From Phreatobacter cathodiphilus (GTDB taxonomy: Bacteria; Pseudomonadota; Alphaproteobacteria; Rhizobiales; Phreatobacteraceae), in contig NZ_CP027668.1 of the NCBI RefSeq assembly GCF_003008515.1, forward strand, positions 1,232,001 through 1,296,000: a stretch of 64,000 nt of DNA, written 5' to 3'. Below are positions 56,293 to 64,000 of the stretch, in pieces. Position 1 is the stretch's first letter; each line of letters starts with the position of its first letter. A program made the position numbers and the translations under genes. Below the pieces are notes generated by a model. It ran no database searches. It saw nothing but the letters and a program-made list of their open reading frames with translations, and was not told the origin of the DNA.

Positions 56293-57597
56293 GTGGACCT
56301 CTTCGAGGCCGCGGGCCCGGATCCGAAGGCGCCGCGCCCGCTCGCCGACCGCCTGCGGCCGCAGACACTGGCCGAGGTCGCCGGACAGGAGCACCTGACC
56401 GGTCCCGACGGCGCGCTGACGCGGCTCTTGCGCACCCGCTCCCTCGGCTCCCTCGTCTTCTGGGGCCCGCCCGGCACCGGCAAGACGACGGTCGCGCGGC
56501 TCCTCGCCGGCGAGACCGACCTCGCCTTCGAGCAGATCTCCGCCATCTTCACCGGCGTCGCGGACCTCAAGAAGGTCTTCGAGCAGGCGCGCGCCCGGCG
56601 GGTCCAGGGGCGCGGCACCCTGCTCTTCGTCGACGAGATTCACCGCTTCAACCGCTCCCAGCAGGACGCCTTCCTGCCCGTAGTCGAGGACGGCACGGTG
56701 ACCCTCGTGGGGGCGACGACCGAGAACCCGTCCTTCGAGCTCAACGCGGCGCTGCTCTCCCGTGCGCGCGTGCTGACCTTCCGCTCCCTCGACGACGACG
56801 CCCTGGAAAAGCTGCTCGCCCGCGCCGAGGCGCTGGAGGGAAAGCCCCTGCCGCTCGACGCCGACGCCCGCCTCGCTCTCGTGCGCATGGCCGACGGCGA
56901 CGGCCGCGCCATCCTGACACTGGCGGAGGAGGTCTGGCGCGCTGCCGGCGAGGGCGAGGTCTTCGACACCGCCGGTCTCTCCGATATCGTGCAGCGCCGC
57001 GCGCCGATCTACGACAAGGCGCAGGAGGGCCACTACAACCTCATCTCCGCGCTCCACAAGACGGTGCGCGGCTCCGACCCCGACGCGGCGCTCTACTATC
57101 TCGCCCGCATGCTGGACGCCGGCGAGAACCCGCTCTTCATCGCCCGCCGCGTGGTCCGCATGGCGGTCGAGGATATCGGCCTCGCCGATCCCCAGGCTCT
57201 CGTCGTCGCCAATGCCGCCAAGGACGCCTACGATTTCCTCGGCAGCCCGGAGGGGGAGCTGGCACTGGCCAATGCGGTGATCTACGTCGCCACCGCGCCC
57301 AAATCCAACGCCGCCTACACCGCCTGGAAGGCCGCGCTGGCGCTCGCCAAGGAGCGCGGCAGCCTCACCCCGCCGAAGACCATCCTCAACGCGCCGACCA
57401 AGCTGATGAAGTCGGAGGGCTATGGGGAGGGCTACCGCTACGACCATGACGAGCCCGACGCCTTTTCCGGCCAGGACTACTGGCCCGAGGCGCTGGGCCG
57501 GCAGAGCCTCTACAGGCCGGTGGAACGCGGCTTCGAGCGGGAGGTGGCGAAGCGCATGGAGTGGTGGGCGAAGCTCCGGCGCGAGCGCGGCGGCTGA
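56293..57597 (+). CDS. rarA: Replication-associated recombination protein RarA (MgsA, AAA ATPase)
   Basis: 434 residues from a GTG. The AAA module has Walker [12 protein letters not shown] (58-66), Walker [13 protein letters not shown] and a sensor-1 GATTENPSF. The C-terminal tetramerisation domain includes [15 protein letters not shown] and ends with [14 protein letters not shown]. It acts at stalled replication forks together with SSB. Length is usual. Five bases downstream of the protease gene. Confidence 0.95.
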   Translation: MDLFEAAGPDPKAPRPLADRLRPQTLAEVAGQEHLTGPDGALTRLLRTRSLGSLVFWGPPGTGKTTVARLLAGETDLAFEQISAIFTGVADLKKVFEQARARRVQGRGTLLFVDEIHRFNRSQQDAFLPVVEDGTVTLVGATTENPSFELNAALLSRARVLTFRSLDDDALEKLLARAEALEGKPLPLDADARLALVRMADGDGRAILTLAEEVWRAAGEGEVFDTAGLSDIVQRRAPIYDKAQEGHYNLISALHKTVRGSDPDAALYYLARMLDAGENPLFIARRVVRMAVEDIGLADPQALVVANAAKDAYDFLGSPEGELALANAVIYVATAPKSNAAYTAWKAALALAKERGSLTPPKTILNAPTKLMKSEGYGEGYRYDHDEPDAFSGQDYWPEALGRQSLYRPVERGFEREVAKRMEWWAKLRRERGG

Positions 57598-57636
57598 CGC
57601 TTCACGGCGCCCGCGACTTCCGCTAGGCCTTGGCCC

Positions 57637-58020
57637 ATGACCAAGCTCCTTCTCGTCTTCCTCGGCTCCGGCATCGGCGGGGCGGCGCGCTACGGTGTCA
57701 ACGTCTGGTCGCTGAAGGCCTTCGGGCCGGGCTTCCCGGCCGGCACCCTCATCGTCAACGTCGTCGGCGGCCTCGCCATGGGGCTGATCGCCGGCTGGCT
57801 GGCCTTCCGCGCCTCGGTGCCGTGGAGCCAGGACCTCCGGCTCTTCCTCACCACCGGCATCCTCGGCGGCTTCACCACCTTCTCCGCCTTCTCCCTCGAT
57901 GCGGTGACCCTGATCGAACGGGGTGACTATGGGGCCGCCGCCCTCTATGTGGTGCTTTCGGTGGTTCTTTCGATCGCAGCCGTGGCGGTCGGCCTCGCCG
58001 TCATCAGGAGCTTCTCATGA
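57637..58020 (+). CDS. crcB: Fluoride ion channel CrcB/Fluc
   Basis: 127 residues, four membrane helices; GSGIGGAARY, GTLIVNVVGG and the filter segment GILGGFTTFSAFS are diagnostic. It exports fluoride as a dual-topology dimer. The 39-bp upstream gap is too short for a fluoride riboswitch. It overlaps the next gene by four bases (ATGA). Confidence 0.95.
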   Translation: MTKLLLVFLGSGIGGAARYGVNVWSLKAFGPGFPAGTLIVNVVGGLAMGLIAGWLAFRASVPWSQDLRLFLTTGILGGFTTFSAFSLDAVTLIERGDYGAAALYVVLSVVLSIAAVAVGLAVIRSFS

Positions 58021-59660
58021 AGGGCAGGGGCAAGCCGCCCGGTCAGGGACCCGTCGACCGCGGCGCCAAGCGCTTCGGCGGCAAGGGCGCGGCCAAGGGA
58101 CCTGCAAAGGGCTTCGGCAAGGGACCGGGCAAGGGTTCGGCAAAGCCGGCCCGCGGCCGCAGCGCCGGGCCTGCCGGCGATGCGCCGCGCATGGGCGCCC
58201 GTCCGCCGGCCAAGCGCCCGCCCTTCGCCGCCGAGGCCGAGCGCGCGCCACGCGGCCCGGTCCGCAGCCGCCGGCCCTTCGAGCGGTCCGACGAGCGCGG
58301 CTTCGAGGATCGCCGGCCCGAGGAGCGCGACGGCGAGCCGCGCCGCTCCGGGCCGCCGCGCCGCGAGCGCGTCCGGCGCGAGCCGACCGACCTGCGCTCC
58401 TTCGACGGCTCGCCCCGCCGCGGCCGCTCGGACGACTGGGATATCGACGCCGCCGCCTGGGCGCCCGAGGCCGACCTCGACATCGATGCCGTCGAGGAGC
58501 CGCGCACCATCCGCCGCGAGCCGGCCGGCGAGCGCCGCACAGCGCGCGCCCGCGCCCCGCGCGAAGAGGCGCCGCGGCGTGAGGAAGCCCGGCCGCCGCG
58601 CCGTGCGCCTGCTCCGGCCCCGGCAGGCCCGACCCGCGCCGAACTGAAGGCCGCCGCCACCGACACGCTGCAGACCGGCGTCCAGACCCTGACGGTCACC
58701 GAGGACGAGGCCGATATGCGCGTCGACCGTTTCCTCGCGGCGCGCTTTCCCCAGCTCTCCTTCAGCTACATCCAGCGAATCGTCCGCAAGGGCGAGTTGC
58801 GCGTGAACGGCCGACGCGTCGAGACCAAGGATCGGCTCGAGGCCGGCCAGGCGGTGCGCGTGCCGCCGCTGAAGCTCGACCAGGCGCGGCCCATGTCGGC
58901 CAAGGTCGGCGAGGACGTCGCCGGCTTCCTCGCCTCCATCACCCTCTATGAGGACGCCGACGTCATGGTGCTGGCCAAGCCCGCCGGCCTCGCCGTGCAG
59001 GGCGGTTCGGGCACCAAGAAGCATCTCGACGGCATGCTCGCCGTGCTCACCGACGAGGACGGGCAGCGTCCCCGGCTCGTCCACCGCCTCGACAAGGACA
59101 CCTCGGGCTGCCTGCTCGTCGCCAAGTCCCGCTTCGCCGCGGCGGCGCTGGCGAAGACATTCCGCACCCGCGCGGCGCGCAAGATCTACTGGTCCGTGGT
59201 GGCCGGCGTGCCGAAGCCCCGGCAGGGCCGCGTCTCCACCTATCTCGCCAAGGAAGAGCGCGAGGACGAGAGCTTCATGCGCATCGCCAAGCATGGCGAG
59301 AAGGGCGCGAGCCACGCCGTGAGCTACTACGCCGTCATCGACACCATGGCGCAGAAGCTCTCCTGGCTTTCCATGAAGCCGGTGACGGGCCGCACCCACC
59401 AGCTGCGCGTCCACGCCGCCGAGATCGGCCATCCCATCCTCGGCGATCCCAAATATTTCGACGTGGAGAACTGGGAGATCCCCGGTGGCATCCAGCACAA
59501 GCTGCACCTCCACGCCCGCCGCATCGTCGTTCCCCACCCGCGCGGCAAGGGCACGATCGATGTCTCCGCGCCGCTGCCGCCCCATATGGAGCAGACGTTC
59601 AACCTGCTGGGCTGGGACGTCTCGCGCTACGACCCCATCGTCGAGGCGCCGGAGGAGTAA
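58017..59660 (+). CDS. RluA-family pseudouridine synthase with a long basic extension
   Basis: 547 residues. Residues 1 to about 220 are low complexity: Gly/Lys-rich (GGKGAAKGPAKGFGKGPGKG) then Arg/Pro/Glu-rich. An S4 RNA-binding domain follows (about 233-285, MRVDRFLAARFPQLSF), then the catalytic domain with HRLDKDTSG, where Asp359 is the expected catalytic residue. RluC/RluD-type enzymes modify 23S rRNA uridines. The catalytic part is of ordinary size; the extension makes the protein much longer than the usual 300-330 residues. Overlaps crcB and adjoins the next small gene. Confidence 0.92.
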   Translation: MKGRGKPPGQGPVDRGAKRFGGKGAAKGPAKGFGKGPGKGSAKPARGRSAGPAGDAPRMGARPPAKRPPFAAEAERAPRGPVRSRRPFERSDERGFEDRRPEERDGEPRRSGPPRRERVRREPTDLRSFDGSPRRGRSDDWDIDAAAWAPEADLDIDAVEEPRTIRREPAGERRTARARAPREEAPRREEARPPRRAPAPAPAGPTRAELKAAATDTLQTGVQTLTVTEDEADMRVDRFLAARFPQLSFSYIQRIVRKGELRVNGRRVETKDRLEAGQAVRVPPLKLDQARPMSAKVGEDVAGFLASITLYEDADVMVLAKPAGLAVQGGSGTKKHLDGMLAVLTDEDGQRPRLVHRLDKDTSGCLLVAKSRFAAAALAKTFRTRAARKIYWSVVAGVPKPRQGRVSTYLAKEEREDESFMRIAKHGEKGASHAVSYYAVIDTMAQKLSWLSMKPVTGRTHQLRVHAAEIGHPILGDPKYFDVENWEIPGGIQHKLHLHARRIVVPHPRGKGTIDVSAPLPPHMEQTFNLLGWDVSRYDPIVEAPEE

Positions 59661-59884
59661 TGTCACTGACCGGCTGGATCTACGTCACCGCGGCGGTGCT
59701 CGCCGTCATCCTCGCGCTGATCGTCATCGTCACGCGCCGGGTGATCCGCACCGTGCCGGGCGGCGGCGACGGCCGTGCCATGGGCGACCTCGTCGCCGAG
59801 CTGCGCCGTGCCAACGACCTTGCCGAGCGGCGTATCGCCGCGCTGGAGGATCGGGTCGAGGCGCTGGAGCGCCGCCCGGGCTGA
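59660..59884 (+). CDS. Small single-span membrane protein with coiled coil
   Basis: 74 residues: one transmembrane helix (about 6-26, IYVTAAVLAVILALIVIV), a basic turn (TRRVIRT), then a charged coiled coil (RRANDLAERRIAALEDRVEA). The design is like PspB of the phage-shock system (one helix plus Leu-rich coiled coil), but I cannot establish homology. The ATG uses the last base of the preceding stop codon, so it is translationally coupled to the pseudouridine synthase. Confidence 0.75.
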   Translation: MSLTGWIYVTAAVLAVILALIVIVTRRVIRTVPGGGDGRAMGDLVAELRRANDLAERRIAALEDRVEALERRPG

Positions 59885-59956
59885 ACGCTGCCTTCAGCCG
59901 GGGTTCAGGCGGCCGGCGCCAAGGCTGGCGTCATCGCCCTGCACCGGATGCTCCCC

Positions 59957-60277
59957 ATGAAAAGCCTCACCGCCGCCGCCCTCGCGCTGCTCGCCGCCAC
60001 CCCGCTCGCTGCCCAGCCCTACGGCTATGGACCCGGCCCCGGCATGGGCCGCGGCAATCCCGAGCTGCGCGCCGAGCGCTTCCAGTGCCGGCAGGAGGCC
60101 CGCGCCCGCGGCTATCGCGGCCCGGAGGTGCGCGGCGCGGTCATCGCCTGCCTTGAGGCGCGCCGGCCGGATCTCGCCCGCATCCTTCAGTGCCGCGAAG
60201 CGGTCCGAGCCCGGGGCTATGTGCCGCGCACGCCGGAATTCCGCATGGCGGTCAGGTCCTGCCGCTTCGGCGCTTGA
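59957..60277 (+). CDS. Small secreted protein with two Cys-containing repeats (PsiF-like)
   Basis: 106 residues. Signal peptide MKSLTAAALALLAATPLAAQ, a Gly/Pro/Tyr-rich linker (PYGYGPGPGMGRG), then two units each with a Cys pair: FQCRQEARARGYRGPE...VIACLEAR and ILQCREAVRARGYVPRTPEF...RSCRFG. The C-x4-A-R-x-x-G-Y...AC pattern recalls the PsiF repeat. GGA eight bases upstream supports the ATG at 59957 over 59948. Function unknown. Confidence 0.7.
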   Translation: MKSLTAAALALLAATPLAAQPYGYGPGPGMGRGNPELRAERFQCRQEARARGYRGPEVRGAVIACLEARRPDLARILQCREAVRARGYVPRTPEFRMAVRSCRFGA

Positions 60278-60329
60278 ACTCGGCGCGCCGATGACCCACA
60301 AGGCGCTCCGGTCCCGGAGCGCCCGTCAC

Positions 60330-60989
60330 GTGAAGCTCGTCATCTTCGACTGCGACGGCACGCTCGTCGACAGCCAGCACCTCATCGTCGCCTGCATGGA
60401 CGAGGCCTTCGCTTCGCTCGGCCGCCCCGCACCCTCGCGCGAGGCGACGCTCTCCATCGTCGGCCTGTCGCTGGCCGAGGCCTTCGCCACGCTGACGCGC
60501 GAGGGCGACCCGGATATTCCGGCCCTCGTCGAGGCCTACAAGGGCGCCTTCCACGCCCAGCGCCTGAAGCCGGGCAATGCCGAGCCGCTCTACGAGGGTG
60601 CGCGAGAGGTGGTGGAATGGCTGGCGGAGCAGGAGGTGGCGCTTGGAATCGCCACCGGCAAGTCGCAGCGCGGCGTGCGCATCGTCATGACCCATCACGG
60701 CCTGCTCGAGCGCTTCGCCACGATCCAGACCGCGGACGACGCGCCGTCCAAGCCCCATCCCGCCATGATCGAGCAGGCCATGGCCGAGGTCGGCGCGCTG
60801 CCTGAGGACACAGTGATGATCGGCGACACGACCTACGACATCGACATGGCCCATGCCGCGGGCGTCGCTTCGATCGCGGTCGCGTGGGGCTACCACGCGC
60901 CGCAGGCCCTGCTGCTCTCGCGTCCCCATGCGCTGGTGGGCGCCTACGCGGAAGTGCCGCTGGTTCTCAAAGGCCTCTGGGGCCCGTGA
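60330..60989 (+). CDS. HAD-family hydrolase, phosphoglycolate phosphatase type
   Basis: About 219 residues from the GTG at 60330, which has GGAGC upstream and places the motif FDCDGTLVDS at residues 6-15, as is normal. An in-frame ATG at 60291 would add 13 residues. Asp7 and Asp9 are the nucleophile and acid; GIATGKS is motif II, KPHPAMI motif III and VMIGDTTYDIDMA motif IV. The class includes Gph and other small-phosphoester phosphatases; the substrate is not certain. Located between two unrelated units. Confidence 0.88.
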   Translation: MKLVIFDCDGTLVDSQHLIVACMDEAFASLGRPAPSREATLSIVGLSLAEAFATLTREGDPDIPALVEAYKGAFHAQRLKPGNAEPLYEGAREVVEWLAEQEVALGIATGKSQRGVRIVMTHHGLLERFATIQTADDAPSKPHPAMIEQAMAEVGALPEDTVMIGDTTYDIDMAHAAGVASIAVAWGYHAPQALLLSRPHALVGAYAEVPLVLKGLWGP

Positions 60990-60992
60990 GCC

Positions 60993-62348
60993 TCAGGCGT
61001 TCTTCGCCGCCTCGCCGGCCAAGAATTTCTCCAGCCAGTGGATGTCGTAGTTGCCGGCGATGATCGAGGGGTTGCGCACGAGGGTGCGGAACAGCGGCAG
61101 CGTCGTCTCGATGCCGTCCACCACGAACTCGTCGAGCGCACGGCGCAGGCGCGCCAGGCACTCGGTGCGGGTGCGTCCGTGGACGATGAGCTTGCCGACC
61201 AGCGAGTCGTAATAGGGCGGGATCGTGTAGCCCTGGTAGGCGTGGCTGTCGACGCGCACGCCGATGCCGCCGGGCGGGTGCAACAGGTTGAGCTTGCCCG
61301 GCGAGGGACGGAAGGTCGCCGGGTTCTCGGCATTGACCCGGCATTCGATGGCGTGGCCCTCGACGACGATGTCCGACTGCTTCAGCGACAGCTTCTGCCC
61401 CGCGGCGATGCGAATCTGCTCGTTGACGAGGTCGACGCCGGTGATCATCTCGGTGACCGGATGCTCGACCTGGATGCGGGTGTTCATCTCGATGAAGAAG
61501 AACTGGCCGTCCTCGTAGAGGAACTCGATGGTGCCGGCCCCGACATAGCCCATGTCGGCCATGGCGCGGGCGCAGACGCCGCCGATCTCGGCGCGCTGTT
61601 CCGGTGTGATCACCGGGGAGGGACCTTCCTCCCACACCTTCTGGTGGCGGCGCTGCAGCGAGCAGTCGCGCTCGCCCAGATGGATGGCGTTGCCCTGGCC
61701 GTCGCCGAGGATCTGGATCTCGATGTGCCGCGGCTTGCCGAGATATTTCTCGATATAGACGGCGTCGTCGCCGAAGGCGGCTTTGGCCTCGGTCTTGGCG
61801 GTCTGCAGCGCCACCTCGAGCTCGTCGGCCGAGCGCGCCACCTTCATGCCGCGTCCGCCGCCGCCGGCCGCCGCCTTGATGATCACGGGGAAGCCGATCT
61901 CCTTGGCGACCGCGCGGGCCTCCTCGTCGTCGGAAATGCCGCCCTCGGAGCCCGGGACCGTCGGGATGCCCAGGCGCTTGGCCGTCCGCTTGGCCTCGAT
62001 CTTGTCGCCCATGATGCGGATGTGCTCGGCCTTGGGGCCGATGAAGGTGATGCCGTGGCTCTCCAGGATGTCGGCGAAGCGGGCGTTCTCCGACAGGAAG
62101 CCGTAGCCCGGATGCACCGCGTCGGCGCCGGTGATCTCGCAGGCCGCCAGCAGCGAGGGGATGTGGAGATAGCTCTCGCGCGCCGAGGGCGGGCCAATGC
62201 AGACGCTCTCGTCGGCGAGCTTCACGTGCATGGAATCGGCGTCGGCCGTCGAGTGGACGGCGACGGTGGCGATGTCGAGTTCCTTGCACGCGCGCAGGAC
62301 GCGCAGCGCGATCTCACCGCGATTGGCGATCAGCACCTTGTTGAACAT
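60993..62348 (-). CDS. accC: Acetyl-CoA carboxylase, biotin carboxylase subunit
   Basis: 451 residues from [20 protein letters not shown]. The ATP-grasp domain has [14 protein letters not shown], and the catalytic HPVTEM with [12 protein letters not shown] is intact. It carboxylates the biotin on AccB using bicarbonate and ATP, first step of fatty-acid synthesis. An ATG at 62360 (MSRP added) overlaps the accB stop and is an alternative start. Second gene of the aroQ-accB-accC unit. Confidence 0.97.
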   Translation of the reverse strand: MFNKVLIANRGEIALRVLRACKELDIATVAVHSTADADSMHVKLADESVCIGPPSARESYLHIPSLLAACEITGADAVHPGYGFLSENARFADILESHGITFIGPKAEHIRIMGDKIEAKRTAKRLGIPTVPGSEGGISDDEEARAVAKEIGFPVIIKAAAGGGGRGMKVARSADELEVALQTAKTEAKAAFGDDAVYIEKYLGKPRHIEIQILGDGQGNAIHLGERDCSLQRRHQKVWEEGPSPVITPEQRAEIGGVCARAMADMGYVGAGTIEFLYEDGQFFFIEMNTRIQVEHPVTEMITGVDLVNEQIRIAAGQKLSLKQSDIVVEGHAIECRVNAENPATFRPSPGKLNLLHPPGGIGVRVDSHAYQGYTIPPYYDSLVGKLIVHGRTRTECLARLRRALDEFVVDGIETTLPLFRTLVRNPSIIAGNYDIHWLEKFLAGEAAKNA

Positions 62349-62356
62349 CGGGCGAC

Positions 62357-62839
62357 TCATTCGATGATCATCAGCGGCTCGCCGTATTCCACCGGCCGGC
62401 CGTCTTCGAACAGGATGCGCGTCACCGTGCCGGAACGCGGCGCGACGATGTCGTTGAAGGTCTTCATCGCCTCGATCAGGCAGAGACGCTCGCCCTCCTT
62501 GACGCTCTGGCCGACCTCGACCAGGGGCTTGGCGTCGGGCGAGGGACGACGGTAGGCAGTGCCGACCATGGGCGAAGGCACCACGCCGGGATGCTTGCGC
62601 GGGTCGTCGCCCGCGGCGGCGGCGGGGGCCGCCAGCGTCGGTGCGGGGGCGGCGAGGGGGGCCGGTGCTGCGGCGACCGGGGCCGGCGCGGCCACGGTCG
62701 CATGGACGGTGACCTGGCGGGCGACGCGGATTTTCAGGGCCTCGAGCTCGATCTCGATCTCGGTGAGGTCGGTGTCGGCCAGGACCTGCGCCAGTTCGCG
62801 GATCATCGCCGTGTCGATGGAAGATTTGCCTTTGAGCAT
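62357..62839 (-). CDS. accB: Acetyl-CoA carboxylase, biotin carboxyl carrier protein
   Basis: 160 residues: an N-terminal helical part, an Ala/Pro-rich linker (about 47-76) and the biotinyl domain, with the attachment Lys126 in IEAMKTFND. It shuttles carboxyl groups between AccC and AccAD. accC follows with a short or overlapping junction. Confidence 0.97.
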   Translation of the reverse strand: MLKGKSSIDTAMIRELAQVLADTDLTEIEIELEALKIRVARQVTVHATVAAPAPVAAAPAPLAAPAPTLAAPAAAAGDDPRKHPGVVPSPMVGTAYRRPSPDAKPLVEVGQSVKEGERLCLIEAMKTFNDIVAPRSGTVTRILFEDGRPVEYGEPLMIIE

Positions 62840-62874
62840 GGTGCCCTCGTGAGGCTGGGCGCGGCGGGGACCGC

Positions 62875-63330
62875 TCACGCCTTGGCCGGAAGCGCCGCGA
62901 CGGCGGCGATGGCGAGCGCATATCCCATGGGGCCGAGCCCCACGATGATGCCGCGCGCGACGGGTGACAGGAAGGAGTGATGCCGCACGGCCTCGCGGGC
63001 GTGGACATTGGTGATGTGCACCTCGATCAGCGGAATGCCGGTGCCGCGGGTCGCGTCGGCGAGCGCCAGCGAGGTGTGGGTATAGGCGCCGGCATTGAAG
63101 ACGACGCCCTTCAGGGTGCCCGCCGCATGGGCGCGGCCCGCCTCGTGGATCCAGTCGACGAGGACGCCCTCGTGGTTGGACTGGCGGAAGTCGACGTCGA
63201 GACCGTGCTTCTCGGCCTCGGTACGGCACAGCGCCTCCACGTCGGCCAGCGTCGTCGATCCGTAGATCGCCGGCTCGCGGGTGCCGAGCAGATTGAGGTT
63301 GGGGCCGTTGAGGACGAGGACGGTGCTCAT
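62875..63330 (-). CDS. aroQ: 3-dehydroquinate dehydratase, type II
   Basis: 151 residues. [17 protein letters not shown] carries the catalytic Arg18 and Tyr23; [15 protein letters not shown] and [18 protein letters not shown] complete the active site. Third step of the shikimate pathway. It is 35 bp upstream of accB, an arrangement seen widely in proteobacteria. Confidence 0.97.
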   Translation of the reverse strand: MSTVLVLNGPNLNLLGTREPAIYGSTTLADVEALCRTEAEKHGLDVDFRQSNHEGVLVDWIHEAGRAHAAGTLKGVVFNAGAYTHTSLALADATRGTGIPLIEVHITNVHAREAVRHHSFLSPVARGIIVGLGPMGYALAIAAVAALPAKA

Positions 63331-63524
63331 GCGCCGGGGTCTTGGATCCGCTTCGAGGGTCCGTGTCGCGATCCGGGTCCCGTGACCCGGGAATCGCCGG
63401 TAACCCGCACGGCCGGAAGGCCTGCGGGCGCGCTCTTATAGGCGCAAGCGCCGGGGAAGCAAAGGGAGGGATGTGGATGGCGGCCGCTGCGGTCGTCCGC
63501 CCTGTGATCAGTCGCCCGCCCGCC

Positions 63525-64000
63525 TCAGAAGGCGGTGCGGTAGGAGACCTGCACGAACAGACCCCAGCGCTCGCTCCACACGCGCTCCGGCGGGTCGGGC
63601 GGACCGAATCGCGCCTTCGCCTTGGCCGTCTGGTAGTACCAGAAGCGTCCGCCTGCACCGAGCGACAGATGGTCCGTCAGGCGATAGGCGAGGCTCGCCT
63701 CCAACTGCGTGCCGATCCCGTGTCCCACTTCCGCCGTGGGGTTGATCTCCGGGCGGTTCCAGTGGTTGTCGAAGGCGTCCAGATGGGCATAGGGCAGAAA
63801 TGCCGCGTCGAGTGTGACCTTGAGCCGGTCGGTGATCGCGAGGTCGGCTACCGCACCGACGCGCAGCACCGTCCAGCGCGCGGTCTGCGACATGTCGAGA
63901 TGACTGAGGGGCGTGGTCGGCACGCACATGGAGGAGGTGGCCGTCTGGCGGCAGCCGTAGGCGTGATATTTCTCGAAGAAGCGGTGCACCCCGACGAAAA
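63525..64000 (-). CDS. Outer-membrane beta-barrel protein, N-terminus beyond window
   Basis: The frame is open to the right edge ([15 protein letters not shown] before the first internal GTG), so only about the last 158 residues are here. Alternating strands such as [36 protein letters not shown] and [13 protein letters not shown], ending in Phe, mark an outer-membrane barrel. A Cys pair ([11 protein letters not shown]) lies in a loop. The name omptin-like or general porin-like cannot be decided. Confidence 0.78.
   Translation of the reverse strand, partial: FVGVHRFFEKYHAYGCRQTATSSMCVPTTPLSHLDMSQTARWTVLRVGAVADLAITDRLKVTLDAAFLPYAHLDAFDNHWNRPEINPTAEVGHGIGTQLEASLAYRLTDHLSLGAGGRFWYYQTAKAKARFGPPDPPERVWSERWGLFVQVSYRTAF

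Noticed and set aside
57598-57636. Fluoride riboswitch upstream of crcB
   Set aside because: Only 39 bases separate rarA and crcB, and no pseudoknot-type conserved elements are present.

Overview
The window is a high-GC chromosomal segment of an alphaproteobacterium, most likely Hyphomicrobiales (Rhizobiales). The evidence is the alpha-type order tuf, trnW, secE, nusG, rplKAJL, rpoBC, rpsLG, fusA, tuf, S10/spc/alpha operons; adk between secY and rpsM; no rpsD or rpmJ in the alpha operon; alpha-type SixA, YcjX, YcjF, AccBC and AroQ genes; and extensive use of GTG starts. The genus cannot be fixed from the sequence alone. I see no insertion sequence, prophage, CRISPR array, rRNA gene or plasmid signature. 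Nearly all of the window is ordinary core genome.

Layout. 1-3445 (minus): the N-terminal 1148 residues of a giant membrane-anchored protein built from 22-residue repeats, open at the left edge. 3639-8980 (plus): a conserved hypothetical, an Hpt phosphotransfer protein, a [2Fe-2S] ferredoxin, an EamA transporter and a SixA-YcjX-YcjF cluster. 9818-16077: an aromatic-catabolism-like block (flavin monooxygenase, EamA transporter, cupin, DUF2848 protein, homogentisate dioxygenase hmgA, MFS transporter). hmgA has a perfect 18-bp palindrome between its -35 and -10 boxes. 16235-17830: tRNA-Gly and cysG.

18073-51886: the transcription/translation superblock. It runs tuf copy 1, tRNA-Trp, secE, nusG, rplK, rplA, a 628-bp leader, rplJ, rplL, rpoB, rpoC; then a convergent secreted-protein gene; then rpsL, rpsG, fusA, tuf copy 2 (same DNA as copy 1, only inside the ORF), rpsJ to rplO, a rho-independent terminator, secY, adk, a promoter, rpsM, rpsK, rpoA, rplQ. 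Its intergenic spaces hold candidate regulatory RNA structures: an L10-leader-like fold before rplJ, two long hairpins between rplL and rpoB, a 14-bp inverted repeat between rpsL and rpsG, and attenuator-like hairpins before secY and rpoA.

51965-54741 (minus): two tandem paralogous ~250-residue proteins of unclear function, possibly of the CnbZ deaminase type, with a translationally coupled MFS exporter. 54866-60989 (plus): a Deg/HtrA protease, rarA, crcB, a RluA-type pseudouridine synthase with a long basic extension, two small envelope proteins and a HAD phosphatase. 60993-63330 (minus): aroQ-accB-accC. The right edge cuts an outer-membrane beta-barrel gene.

No wholly new system stands out. 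The least explained items are the giant 22-mer-repeat protein and the duplicated CnbZ-like pair with its transporter.
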